A stretch of 64,000 nucleotides of DNA, taken from NCBI GenBank assembly GCA_018650465.1, contig JABIFY010000082.1, positions 1-64,000 on the forward strand, written 5' to 3'. Of the stretch, positions 18,837 through 26,239 are shown in pieces; the first letter of the stretch is position 1, and each line of letters begins with the position of its first letter. The stretch is from Alphaproteobacteria bacterium (GTDB lineage: Bacteria; Pseudomonadota; Alphaproteobacteria; UBA2966). Below the pieces are notes generated by a model. That model did no database searches. It was not told the origin of the DNA and was given only the letters and a program-made list of their open reading frames with translations. A program made the position numbers and the translations under genes.

Positions 18837-19877
18837 TCAATAATTCCGGATCAACTCTGACAATTCTTCAACATGCTCCGGCGGTGTCTGCGGCACAAAT
18901 CCGTGGCCCAGGTTAAAAATAAAGGGTCCATTACCCAGGGTTTCCAGAATACGATTTGCTTCCCTGCGCATGGGTTCGCCACCAGCCACCACCAATAGTG
19001 GATCAAGGTTACCTTGAACCGCGCAAGAAGTCTGCACATTATCGCGGGCCCATTCCAACGGCACGGATGTATCCAGGGAAACCGCGTTTACCCCGGTTTG
19101 GGCCGCAAAGTTTGCATAACCCGCCCCGGCCCCGCGCGGAAAGCCAATAACCGGAATATCTGGGTATTTTGCCCGTAAATTGGCAACGATCTGTTTAACG
19201 GGTGCGATACACCATTTATTAAACTCGGTTTCCGACAGGGCGCCGGCCCAGGTATCAAAAATCTGAATAACCTCGGCACCGGCCTCGATCTGGGCCAGCA
19301 GATATTCTGTGGTCGCCTCAACCAGCATATTGATCAGGCGCGCAAAACCCGCTTCGTCGGAGAAAGCCCAGCTTTTGGCGTTGGCGAAATCTCGACTGCC
19401 CTGTCCCTCCACCATATAGGTCGCCACGGTCCAGGGTGCTCCTGCAAAGCCGATCAAGGTCACTTCCGGCGGTAGCTCCCTACGCAGACCTTTTAACGTC
19501 TCAAAGACGGGCTGCAGGTGTTCTGTGATGCGCCCTGTTTCCAGGCGATCAAGATCAGCGCTGGACCGGACGGGCTCCAGCTGCGGGCCTTCCCCTTCCT
19601 TGTAAGCCAGCGTCTGCCCCATGGCATCAGGAATGACCAGGATGTCAGAGAACAAAATCGCCGCATCCATGTGATAACGCCGGATCGGCTGTAAGGTGAC
19701 TTCCACCGCCAGCTCCGGATTGTAACATAGCGACAGGAAATCTCCGGCCTCAGCCCGGGTGGCGCGATATTCTGGCAAATATCGTCCGGCCTGGCGCATA
19801 AACCAGAAAGGCGGCCTTGCCTGCTTCTCTCCTGCAAGCGCTTTGAGCATGTTTTTATCGTTCGTTGGTGCGTTCAT
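18837..19877 (-). CDS. hemE: Uroporphyrinogen decarboxylase
   Basis: 346 aa. HemE removes four carboxyl groups from uroporphyrinogen III to give coproporphyrinogen III. Both family signatures are clear: PPFWFMRQAGRYLPEYR (about residues 22-38) and GFAGAPWTVATYMVEG (about 140-155), plus DAAILFSDILVIPDAMG with the catalytic aspartate. The ATG at 19877 was preferred; a GTG at 19904 would add nine residues. It transcribes away from oriC, and its promoter must lie in the AT-rich edge of the origin, as in Caulobacter where hemE borders the origin. Confidence 0.97.
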   Translation of the reverse strand: MNAPTNDKNMLKALAGEKQARPPFWFMRQAGRYLPEYRATRAEAGDFLSLCYNPELAVEVTLQPIRRYHMDAAILFSDILVIPDAMGQTLAYKEGEGPQLEPVRSSADLDRLETGRITEHLQPVFETLKGLRRELPPEVTLIGFAGAPWTVATYMVEGQGSRDFANAKSWAFSDEAGFARLINMLVEATTEYLLAQIEAGAEVIQIFDTWAGALSETEFNKWCIAPVKQIVANLRAKYPDIPVIGFPRGAGAGYANFAAQTGVNAVSLDTSVPLEWARDNVQTSCAVQGNLDPLLVVAGGEPMRREANRILETLGNGPFIFNLGHGFVPQTPPEHVEELSELIRNY

Positions 19878-19910
19878 TATTTCTGCTGCTTCCCGGTTAC
19901 CCACAGTCCC

Positions 19911-19955
19911 CTTACATATACTATATTTATACTAATAAGGTTGTTGTAGTAGTAG
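19911..19955. other. AT-rich unwinding element with DnaA-trio-like triplets
   Basis: 19911-19938 is nearly all A and T (ACATATACTATATTTATACT...), unlike its surroundings. Next to it TTGTTGTAGTAGTAG (19941-19955) holds three in-phase TAG triplets. Read on the minus strand the order is GC-rich DNA, then CTACTACTA, then the AT-rich run, the arrangement described for DnaA-trio unwinding elements in other bacteria. Assignment by pattern only. Confidence 0.55.
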
Positions 19956-20035
19956 ATCCCTGTGTGTTGTGGGGAGAACTCGCGCTCCCGAACTTATCCC
20001 GCATTTCGCAGGTGCGACAACGTGGCTGCGCCCCC

Positions 20036-20044
20036 TCTGTATAA
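20036..20044 (-). promoter_or_regulatory. Candidate DnaA box (TTATACAGA)
   Basis: One mismatch to TTATNCACA, on the minus strand, inside the predicted origin. Confidence 0.5.
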
Positions 20045-20160
20045 CTTCGGGGGAAGCCCGCGACAACCCGCAGACATTGGCAGATTTGTGCGCCCCAACC
20101 CTGTGATCAAGTTTTCAGGAATAGTGGGGGTAACATCGATTGAGGGGCCCAATTCCAGAC

Positions 20161-20169
20161 TTATCCAGA
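20161..20169 (+). promoter_or_regulatory. Candidate DnaA box (TTATCCAGA)
   Basis: One mismatch to the strong box TTATCCACA, in the middle of the predicted origin. Confidence 0.6.
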
Positions 20170-20270
20170 AGCTGCACAGATCCTGGTTTTTTTCCTGCAC
20201 ACCGGGGCGAATTGCTTATGGACCTAAGGTCAAGGTGCATGGAATTTTGTGGATTGTGAAATAAGGCCAG

Positions 20271-20279
20271 TTATCCCCA
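20271..20279 (+). promoter_or_regulatory. Candidate DnaA box (TTATCCCCA)
   Basis: One mismatch to TTATCCACA. It is one base away from the triple GANTC cluster, so DnaA binding and methylation could influence one another. Confidence 0.6.
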
Positions 20280-20280
20280 T

Positions 20281-20300
20281 GATTCACGTGACTCAGAATC
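20281..20300. promoter_or_regulatory. Triple GANTC (CcrM) methylation-site cluster
   Basis: GATTC (20281), GACTC (20290) and GAATC (20296) occur within 20 bases. GANTC is the target of the alphaproteobacterial cell-cycle methylase CcrM. The first two sites are arranged symmetrically about ACGT, giving an inner TCACGTGA palindrome. It directly follows a DnaA box. Confidence 0.8.
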
Positions 20301-20364
20301 GGTGGTTGGAGAATGAATTATGACCGCTGTCACTCCGGCAACCCTGACATTGCTTCTCTTCGTC

Positions 20365-20470
20365 ATGCCGGACTTGATCCGGCATCTACGCGGCAGGATT
20401 GGGCGCAGTGCCACGAGACGATATGGTGCCTAAAATATTCGAAGCATGGACCCCGCATCAAGTGCGGGGT
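20365..20470. repeat. Pair of REP-like palindromes left of hutD
   Basis: ATGCCGGA-CTTGA-TCCGGCAT (20365-20385) and ACCCCGCA-TCAAG-TGCGGGGT (20450-20470). Each has perfect 8-bp arms and a 5-base loop. The loops are reverse complements of one another, so the two units face opposite ways, like a BIME pair. Palindromes with a CTTGA loop are common between genes in many alphaproteobacteria. Confidence 0.85.
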
Positions 20471-20673
20471 GACATTGATCTTTTCAGCATCGCTCCTGCA
20501 CAAACCCCGTTCAACAAAAACCATCCACGAACAGACCACGGGGTCATGTGGCCAAGTCGCGAACCAAATTTACGCGAAGATATTTAAAAGCTAACACGCG
20601 CCATTGAGGCGCGCAGGCGCAAGCGCCGCTTGAGCGGCATATCAAACCTCCCTGGAAGGGAGATTTGGAAAGA
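20456..20673. repeat. Left arm of long imperfect inverted repeat around hutD
   Basis: About 215 bases that reappear as the reverse complement at 21385-21601. Recognisable blocks include AAACCCCGTTCA, AACAGACCACGG, GTCATGTGGC, GCTAACACGCGCCATTGAGG and TCCCTGGAAGGGAGATTTGG. Inside the arm are smaller hairpins (CGCGCC-ATTGA-GGCGCG; CAAACCTCCCT-GGA-AGGGAGATTTG with one mismatch). I judge the arms to be roughly 80-90 percent identical by eye. Confidence 0.85.
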
Positions 20674-20784
20674 GATCGGTCTGGACAACGGACGAGACTA
20701 TTTTCACAACGACTGTCGGTTAAAAAGCTGTATATATTTTCAGTCCTGATCGCGGAGACAGAAAATTAAACCCAGAGTCCAGAA

Positions 20785-21384
20785 ATGCCCAACATAACCC
20801 CGCTCCCCTCAACCACCTTCAAAACCATGCCTTGGGCCAACGGCCAGGGCTCCACGACGGAAATTTTCAAACAGCTCTTCCCAACGACCGACAGGTTTCT
20901 CTGGCGGGTTAGTCTGGCGGATGTGCCGGACTCCGGGCGCTTTTCTGTATTTGATGGCTATGAACGGGTGATTGCCGTGGCGACGGGAGCGGGCATGTCC
21001 TTGTCGGTGGCCGGCGTGCAGCCGGTGACGCTTCGGGTGGGAGATGACGCATTCGGGTTTTCTGGTGCGGCGGCCACGGCGTGTGAATTACTGGACGGGG
21101 CCATCCGGGATTTTAACCTGATTTTCGATCCTGAATTTGTTCGTGGTGATGTGGTTGTTTTAAGCGATCAGGGGCGGGGCGAGTTTAAAAGCGCTGCGGA
21201 TCAGATGGTGCTGGTTTATGTTTTTGAGGGATCGGCTGAGGTTGCGGGGGATGTCGTTGAAGCTGGCGAGGCTGTTATGATTGAAGATGCGGCGGTGAAG
21301 GTTGAGCTGCACGCGGGGTTGGCGTTTGTGGTGTCTGTTGTTGTGGTGCGAACGGGGGCGGTTTTGGGTTCGGGCGTGGTGTGA
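20785..21384 (+). CDS. HutD/Ves family cupin-like protein
   Basis: 199 aa. It matches the HutD/Ves family: an N-terminal TFKTMPWANGQGSTTEIF, then FLWRVSLADVPDSGRFSVFDGYERVI, GAGMSL and a C-terminal beta-rich half. These are bicupin-fold proteins; HutD accompanies histidine-degradation genes in some bacteria and Ves is a cold/stress protein in E. coli. No hut genes are near. The gene is framed by long inverted repeats, the right arm beginning directly after the stop codon. The second half of the gene is rich in G on the coding strand with many GTG, GCG and GTT codons, unlike neighbouring genes. It splits the usual hemE-oriC-ppsR arrangement, so it looks inserted. Confidence 0.8.
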   Translation: MPNITPLPSTTFKTMPWANGQGSTTEIFKQLFPTTDRFLWRVSLADVPDSGRFSVFDGYERVIAVATGAGMSLSVAGVQPVTLRVGDDAFGFSGAAATACELLDGAIRDFNLIFDPEFVRGDVVVLSDQGRGEFKSAADQMVLVYVFEGSAEVAGDVVEAGEAVMIEDAAVKVELHAGLAFVVSVVVVRTGAVLGSGVV

Positions 21385-21601
21385 GTCTTTCCAAATCTCC
21401 CTTCCAGGGAGATTTGATATTACGCTCAAGCGCCGCTTGCGGCTGCGCGCCTCAATGGCGCGTGTTAGCTCATAAGAAACTTCGCGTGAATTTGGCAAGG
21501 AACTGTGCCACATGACTCCGTGGTCTGTTGGTGGAGGGTTTTGCTGAACGGGGTTTCTGCAGAGCTGATGCCAAAAAAACCGGCGTCACTCCGGGCTTGA
21601 C
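21385..21601. repeat. Right arm of long imperfect inverted repeat around hutD
   Basis: Reverse complement of 20456-20673. It starts at the base after the hutD stop. An internal perfect hairpin (CAAATCTCCCT / AGGGAGATTTG, 21391-21415 region) could end hutD transcription. Confidence 0.85.
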
Positions 21602-21685
21602 CCGGAGTCTCAGCAGCCCTTCCATCTCTTCATAGGCAATTGATTTTTGCAGGCTCGCCAGAGACTCCGGGTCGGGGCCCGGAGT
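21588..21685. repeat. Pair of REP-like palindromes right of hutD
   Basis: ACTCCGGG-CTTGA-CCCGGAGT (21588-21608) and ACTCCGGG-TCGGGG-CCCGGAGT (21664-21685). They are of the same type as the pair at 20365-20470. The rest of the 402-base gap up to ppsR (21686-21786) holds no feature that I can name, though the ppsR promoter must be there. Confidence 0.8.
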
Positions 21686-21786
21686 GACGAAGTAAAGAGG
21701 GGCCGGAGAGACGACGATACATAATATCGCAATCGCACAAATATTCCGGGGCTGTGCGCTCTCCCTCGCCATGCTATCCTCCACCC

Positions 21787-22662
21787 ATGACAGAACCAAA
21801 ACAGTTCCATCTTCATCTCGTTTCGGACGCCACGGGCGAAACGCTGATATCTATCGCCCATGCGGCGATTGTGCAATTTGAAGACGCCGACCCCATCGAA
21901 CATACCTGGGCGCTTGTGCGTTCGGTGCCGCAAATGGAAAAAGTGTTGGCGGAAATCAAGGACAAGCCCGGCCTTGTGATGTTCACGCTGGTCGATAAAG
22001 AAATTCGGCGCATTCTGATCAACGGCTGCCTTGATCTTGGCGTGCCTTGCGTGCCGGTGATGGATACGGTGATGGCGGCCCTGTCGACCTTTCTGGGCTC
22101 AAAAACCGTGGATCGGCCGGGCATGCAGCACGTCATGAATGCGGAATATTTTCATCGCATGAATGCCATGAGCTACACCCTCGCCCACGATGATGGCCAG
22201 GGCGTGGGCAATCTGGCTTCGGCGGATATTGTATTGCTGGGGGTCTCGCGCACCTCCAAAACGCCGACCTCTATCTATCTCGCCAATCGTGGCCTGAAGG
22301 TTGCCAATGTGCCCATGGTGCCTGAAGTGCCACCGCCGGCTGAGCTCGAAGATATTGGCAGCATCGAAGATACCGACGGTCCATTAGTTGTGGCGCTGAC
22401 CACCAGTCCCGAGCGCCTGGTGCAGATCCGGCGCAACCGGTTGCTTGCCCTGCATGAGGAAAAAGAGACCAGCTATATCGACCTCGACATTGTGCGCGAG
22501 GAAGTTAAAAAGGCGCGCAAGATGTTTTCGGCCCGCGGTTGGCCGGTGATCGATGTGACGCGGCGCTCTATTGAAGAGACCGCTGCCGCTATTCTCAACC
22601 TTTATAATGACTATCGACCTGAAGGGGCTCGGCGCTCGGATACCGCGACGCATGGTTGGTAA
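21787..22662 (+). CDS. ppsR: Pyruvate, water dikinase regulatory protein (DUF299)
   Basis: 291 aa. A bifunctional serine/threonine kinase-phosphorylase that switches PEP synthase or pyruvate phosphate dikinase on and off. It starts with the family signature FHLHLVSDATGETL. The P-loop-like motif is LGVSRTSKTPTSIYLANRG (about residues 156-174), and the C-terminal SARGWPVIDVTRRSIEETAAAI is conserved. The start is the ATG at 21787. This gene borders oriC on the right in many alphaproteobacteria (RP001 in Rickettsia), which is one of the main reasons for placing oriC here. Its end overlaps maf by 11 bases. Confidence 0.95.
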   Translation: MTEPKQFHLHLVSDATGETLISIAHAAIVQFEDADPIEHTWALVRSVPQMEKVLAEIKDKPGLVMFTLVDKEIRRILINGCLDLGVPCVPVMDTVMAALSTFLGSKTVDRPGMQHVMNAEYFHRMNAMSYTLAHDDGQGVGNLASADIVLLGVSRTSKTPTSIYLANRGLKVANVPMVPEVPPPAELEDIGSIEDTDGPLVVALTTSPERLVQIRRNRLLALHEEKETSYIDLDIVREEVKKARKMFSARGWPVIDVTRRSIEETAAAILNLYNDYRPEGARRSDTATHGW

Positions 22663-23287
22663 AGTGGGGGTTGGTGATGCGCCCCAGGTCGTGCCGGAAA
22701 TTGTATTGGCCAGTGGCAGTGTTGTGCGGGCCAGATTGCTGAAAAATGCCGGGCTTGATTTTACCGTCGATGTGGCCGCCGTCGATGAAGAGACCATCAA
22801 GGAAAGCATGCTGGCCGAAAACGCATCGGCGCGGGATATTGCCGACGAACTGGCCGAACTGAAAGCCTTGCGTGTGTCGCGTCGCCATCCTGAGGCTTTG
22901 GTCATCGGGGCGGATCAGATATTGGGTTTAGGCAAAGACATGTTCGATAAGCCTGTCGGCATGGATGGTGCGCGAAATCACTTACAAAGTTTGCGGGGTA
23001 AAGAGCACCGCCTGGTGACGGCCGCCTGTGTTGTGCAAAATGGCAAGCCGCTCTGGCGCCATGTGGAAATTCCCAAGCTGACCATGCGCAATTTCAGCGA
23101 TGAATTTCTCGAAGACTATCTTGCGGCATCCGGGACAAAAATTCTCAGCTCTGTCGGGGGCTATCTGCTGGAAGAGCGCGGGGCACAGTTGTTTTCCAAA
23201 ATTGATGGCGATTATTTCAGTATTCTGGGATTGCCTCTGTTGCAACTGCTCGATTTTTTGCGCGAGCACGGTGTTGGGATGAAGTAG
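22652..23287 (+). CDS. maf: Maf-like nucleotide pyrophosphatase
   Basis: 211 aa. Maf proteins hydrolyse non-canonical or excess nucleoside triphosphates and are linked to septum formation. The N-terminal signature is EIVLASGSVVRARLLKNAGLDF (about residues 15-36), and the catalytic aspartate lies in VIGADQILGL (about 86-95). DKPVG and SSVGGYLLEERGAQLFSKIDGDYFSILGLPL complete the family pattern. The start at 22652 overlaps the ppsR stop, implying translational coupling; longer versions would read through ppsR. In the ppsR-maf-aroE-coaE-dnaQ run of alphaproteobacterial origins. Confidence 0.93.
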   Translation: MVGKVGVGDAPQVVPEIVLASGSVVRARLLKNAGLDFTVDVAAVDEETIKESMLAENASARDIADELAELKALRVSRRHPEALVIGADQILGLGKDMFDKPVGMDGARNHLQSLRGKEHRLVTAACVVQNGKPLWRHVEIPKLTMRNFSDEFLEDYLAASGTKILSSVGGYLLEERGAQLFSKIDGDYFSILGLPLLQLLDFLREHGVGMK

Positions 23288-23359
23288 GGGGGTTGGGCTA
23301 CGCGAGCGTTTCGGCGTAATATCAGCCAACCTCAATCGATCAGGATCCAGCCGCAGACT

Positions 23360-24235
23360 ATGACCCTATCCGGAAACAGTAAACTTGCAGGCGTGATGGG
23401 TTGGCCTGTCAAACATTCGCGCTCGCCCTTGCTGCATGGCCATTGGTTGGACCGGCACAATATCGATGGTGCCTATGTCCCCTTGGCGGTTGCCCCTGAA
23501 CATTTTGCCTCAGCCCTGACGGCTTTGCCGCAGCTCGGCTTTCGCGGTACCAATATTACCGTGCCGCACAAACAATCCGCCCTCGAACTGCTGACGGAAA
23601 TTGGCGAGGTTGATGATGTGGCCCGGCGCATCGGGGCCGTAAATACGGTGGTGGTCGGCGACGATGGCCGCATGCATGGCAGCAACACCGATGCCTTTGG
23701 GTTTATGGAAAATATTCGCGTCAATGCACCCGACTGGCAGGCTGATGCCGGACCGGTGGTTTTGCTCGGTGCCGGAGGTGCTGCGCGGGCGATTATTGTG
23801 GCGTTGCTGGATGCGGGTGTGCCGGAAATTCGACTTGCCAACCGAGGTCGTGATCGGGCCGATGGGCTGGCCACTGAATTTGGCGCAAAAATAAATGTAG
23901 CCGATTGGGAACAGCGCGCAGATATTCTCGCCGATGCCAATGGCCTGGTAAATTCCACCAGCCTTGGCATGGAAGGCCAACCGCCACTAGGCATGGATTT
24001 GGCCAGTCTAGGTGAAAATTCCCTGGTAACGGACATCGTTTATGCCCCGCTTGTGACCGAATTGCTACTTAATGCTCGCAGGATGCCAGAAAAAGCCTGC
24101 CAAATTGTGGACGGCCTTGGCATGTTATTGCACCAGGCCCGGCCCGGCTTTTCTGCCTGGTTCGGGGTTGAACCCACCGTTGATGACGATCTGCGCCAAG
24201 CCGTTTTGCGCGATCTCGGCGCCTCTGATAAATGA
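23360..24235 (+). CDS. aroE: Shikimate dehydrogenase
   Basis: 291 aa. AroE reduces 3-dehydroshikimate to shikimate with NADPH in aromatic amino acid synthesis. The substrate-binding part has GVMGWPVKHSRSPLLH and GTNITVPHKQSAL with the catalytic lysine (about residues 57-69). The NADPH-binding motif is VLLGAGGAARAIIVALL, followed by the NRxxxRA element LANRGRDRADGLA. The C-terminal VDGLGMLLHQARPGFSAWFG is typical. The stop overlaps the coaE start (ATGA), so translation is coupled. It lies 72 bases after maf. Confidence 0.96.
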   Translation: MTLSGNSKLAGVMGWPVKHSRSPLLHGHWLDRHNIDGAYVPLAVAPEHFASALTALPQLGFRGTNITVPHKQSALELLTEIGEVDDVARRIGAVNTVVVGDDGRMHGSNTDAFGFMENIRVNAPDWQADAGPVVLLGAGGAARAIIVALLDAGVPEIRLANRGRDRADGLATEFGAKINVADWEQRADILADANGLVNSTSLGMEGQPPLGMDLASLGENSLVTDIVYAPLVTELLLNARRMPEKACQIVDGLGMLLHQARPGFSAWFGVEPTVDDDLRQAVLRDLGASDK

Positions 24236-24834
24236 TCACCATCGGCCTCACAGGCTCCATCGGCATGGGTAAATCCACGGCTTCTGCCATGTTTCGAAAG
24301 TTAGGCGTGCCGGTCTTTGATGCGGATGCCGAAGTGCACAAAATCATGGCTGCTGGCGGCGTCGCCGTGGCCCCGGTGGAGACTGCTTTTCCTGGTGTAA
24401 CCCATGCTGAGAGCGGTGTTGATCGGCAAAAGCTGGGTGCCGCTGTGTTTGGGAATCCGCAAAAACTGAAGATTCTCGAAGGCATTATTCACCCCTTGGT
24501 GGGTCGTGGACGGGAGCAGTTTACCCGACGTGCCCGGGCCGCCCGCCTGCCCGTTGTGGTCTATGATATTCCACTTTTGTTTGAGACCGGCGGCGAGAAA
24601 AAAGTGGATTATGTTTGTGTCGTCAGCGCCCCCAGGCCCATCCAAATCGCCCGTGTTATGGCCCGCCCCGGCATGACGCGTGATAAACTGAATCATATTA
24701 TGGCTGTGCAAGTGCCAGATGTGATCAAGCGCCGCAAAGCAGATTTTGTTATTCCCACCGGGAATGGCAAAAGCTTTGCTTTAATGCGCATTCGAAATAT
24801 TCTTAACTCCTTGAAAGTAAAGACTAATGCGTGA
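24232..24834 (+). CDS. coaE: Dephospho-CoA kinase
   Basis: 200 aa. CoaE phosphorylates dephospho-CoA in the last step of coenzyme A synthesis. The P-loop GLTGSIGMGKSTASAMF (residues 4-20) opens the protein. The motif PVFDADAEVHKIM and the central VVYDIPLLFETGGEKKVDYVCVV are CoaE hallmarks. It overlaps aroE by four bases and dnaQ by eight, within a tightly packed plus-strand run. Confidence 0.96.
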   Translation: MITIGLTGSIGMGKSTASAMFRKLGVPVFDADAEVHKIMAAGGVAVAPVETAFPGVTHAESGVDRQKLGAAVFGNPQKLKILEGIIHPLVGRGREQFTRRARAARLPVVVYDIPLLFETGGEKKVDYVCVVSAPRPIQIARVMARPGMTRDKLNHIMAVQVPDVIKRRKADFVIPTGNGKSFALMRIRNILNSLKVKTNA

Positions 24835-25501
24835 AGTTGTTCTGGATACCGAAACCACCGGCCTGACCCCGAAAACCGGCCACCGCATCGTTGAAATCGG
24901 CTGTCTGGAACTGGTCAACCTGGTGCCCACCGGCAACGTCTATCACGTCTATATCAACCCGGAACGGGATATGCCGGAAGAAGCCTTTAACGTGCACGGC
25001 TTGTCTGAATCTTTCCTGCGCGACAAACAAAAATTTGAAGAAATTGCCGAGGATTTTCTGGAATTTGTCGAGGGTGCCCAACTGGTCATTCACAATGCCG
25101 AATTTGATATGGGGTTTCTGAATGCGGAGCTCAAACGGTTGCACAGAGCCGAGCTTGGCAATGAAACGGTGGATACCGTGCGCATGGCGCGTCAGAAATT
25201 CCCCGGTGCGCACGCCAATCTGGATGCCTTGTGCCGGCGCTTTGGTATCGATAACTCAGCCCGCGAAAAACATGGTGCTTTGCTCGATGCGGAATTGCTG
25301 GCGGAGGTCTATCTTGAGCTAACTGGCGGTCGCCAGCCCGGATTGCTGCTGAGTGAAGATGATAGCAAACCGGAGACGATTGATCTTGAGGTCACGGAAA
25401 AAACCGAGCGGAAACCGCGTGACCATAGCGCAAGTACCGAAGAACTGGAGGCACATGCGGCGTTTCTGGAAAAGGTGGATGATCCAATTTGGCGGTCGTA
25501 G
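24827..25501 (+). CDS. dnaQ: DNA polymerase III subunit epsilon (proofreading exonuclease)
   Basis: 224 aa. DnaQ is the 3'-5' exonuclease of the replicative polymerase. The ExoI motif is VVLDTETTGLTPKTGHRIVEIG (residues 4-25) with the two catalytic acids, ExoII is LVIHNAEFDMGFLNAEL (about 87-103), and ExoIII contains HGALLDAELLAEVY (about 147-160). The C-terminal tail after residue 165 is variable and binds the polymerase alpha subunit. It starts eight bases inside coaE. Convergent with secB, 65 bases away. Confidence 0.96.
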   Translation: MREVVLDTETTGLTPKTGHRIVEIGCLELVNLVPTGNVYHVYINPERDMPEEAFNVHGLSESFLRDKQKFEEIAEDFLEFVEGAQLVIHNAEFDMGFLNAELKRLHRAELGNETVDTVRMARQKFPGAHANLDALCRRFGIDNSAREKHGALLDAELLAEVYLELTGGRQPGLLLSEDDSKPETIDLEVTEKTERKPRDHSASTEELEAHAAFLEKVDDPIWRS

Positions 25502-25566
25502 TTACTTCCGTTTTTTGGCTTCAGGCCTGACGTTTCAGTTCCAGAGCCACGTTTCAGTTCTAGGTC

Positions 25567-26103
25567 TCAGACTTCGGCTTTTTCTTGCTCCGCGGCCCGG
25601 GCTTCCAGTTTGCGGCGATACAGAACCGCGAAATTAACCGGGTCAATAAGCAAAGGCGCAAAGCCACCTTCGCGCGTGGCCTCTGCAATCAGGCGACGGG
25701 CAAAAGGAAAAATAACCCGCGGGACTTCCACCAGGCACAGGGGCTCGACGCGTTCTGCCGGAAAATGCTCGGCGGAAATAGTGGCGCCGTATAATAGTTC
25801 GGCGACAAACAAGACCATGTCGCCACGTTTGGCTTGGGCTGTGATGCGCAACTGGGTTTCGTAGTTAACCCCGCCCAAAGGCTTGGCACCGACATCAACG
25901 TTTACATCGATGGCAGGCTTTTCATCAGAAGGTGCCAGGCTGGCTGGCGCATTAGGGTTTTCAAAGGAATAATCCTTGATATATTGCGCCCGGATGCTGA
26001 AGCGTGGCGCTGCTTGTGTGGCACCGCCGGAATTGGTATCTGCGCCCGTATCTGCGCCCGTATCTGCGCCCGTATCTGCGCCTGTATCTGCCAAGTCCGA
26101 CAT
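25567..26103 (-). CDS. secB: Protein-export chaperone SecB
   Basis: 178 aa. SecB is a cytosolic tetrameric chaperone that keeps precursor proteins unfolded and hands them to SecA. The core is well conserved: RFSIRAQYIKDYSFENPNAP (about residues 34-53), then the acidic SecA-binding and peptide-groove regions, and CLVEVPRVIFPFARRLIAEATREGGFAPLLIDPVNF (about 121-156). The N-terminal 30 residues are unusual: four tandem GADT tetrapeptides encoded by a 12-bp tandem repeat. Convergent with dnaQ, as in Caulobacter-type origin regions. Confidence 0.96.
   Translation of the reverse strand: MSDLADTGADTGADTGADTGADTNSGGATQAAPRFSIRAQYIKDYSFENPNAPASLAPSDEKPAIDVNVDVGAKPLGGVNYETQLRITAQAKRGDMVLFVAELLYGATISAEHFPAERVEPLCLVEVPRVIFPFARRLIAEATREGGFAPLLIDPVNFAVLYRRKLEARAAEQEKAEV
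26041..26088. repeat. Tandem 12-bp repeat, four copies, within secB
   Basis: TGCGCCCGTATC repeated at 26041, 26053 and 26065, then TGCGCCTGTATC at 26077. It encodes (GADT)n on the minus strand and keeps the frame whatever the copy number, so length can vary by slippage. Confidence 0.95.
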
Positions 26104-26239
26104 GCCTGTTACTCCTGACCGTATGTCCCGCTATTCGACATCAGTTTATGTCTGTGGAACTTATCTGTGTAATTCTGATACAGATATATAAGGTCGCCAA
26201 GGCCTGTCTGGCAACCGCCCGTCCCCACTTTATCGCGGT

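Larger units (their letters stand above)
19905..20330. other. oriC: Chromosomal replication origin oriC (predicted)
   Basis: Non-coding gap between hemE and ppsR, the canonical position of oriC in alphaproteobacteria (Caulobacter, Rickettsia, Brucella). It contains an AT-rich stretch at the hemE end (19911-19938), TAG triplets beside it, at least three near-consensus DnaA boxes and a triple GANTC cluster. Gene direction also diverges here: the hem/rho/mnm/par genes run left and ppsR-maf-aroE-coaE-dnaQ run right. The right border is uncertain because a repeat block and hutD are inserted before ppsR. No GC-skew was computed. The whole gap from hemE to hutD is 907 bases. Confidence 0.85.

Noticed and set aside
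20279-20294. TGATTCACGTGACTCA-like stretch as a third parS site
   Set aside because: Differs from consensus at three of 16 positions, including both symmetric flanks. Better explained by overlapping GANTC sites.
20313-20594. Short frames over the repeat block left of hutD
   Set aside because: Run through palindromic repeats; they are not protein-like.
25502-25566. Two copies of CGTTTCAGTTC between dnaQ and secB as regulatory repeats
   Set aside because: Too short and only two copies, no clear function.
26041-26088. Short tandem repeat as possible CRISPR array
   Set aside because: The 12-bp units have no spacers and are in frame within secB.
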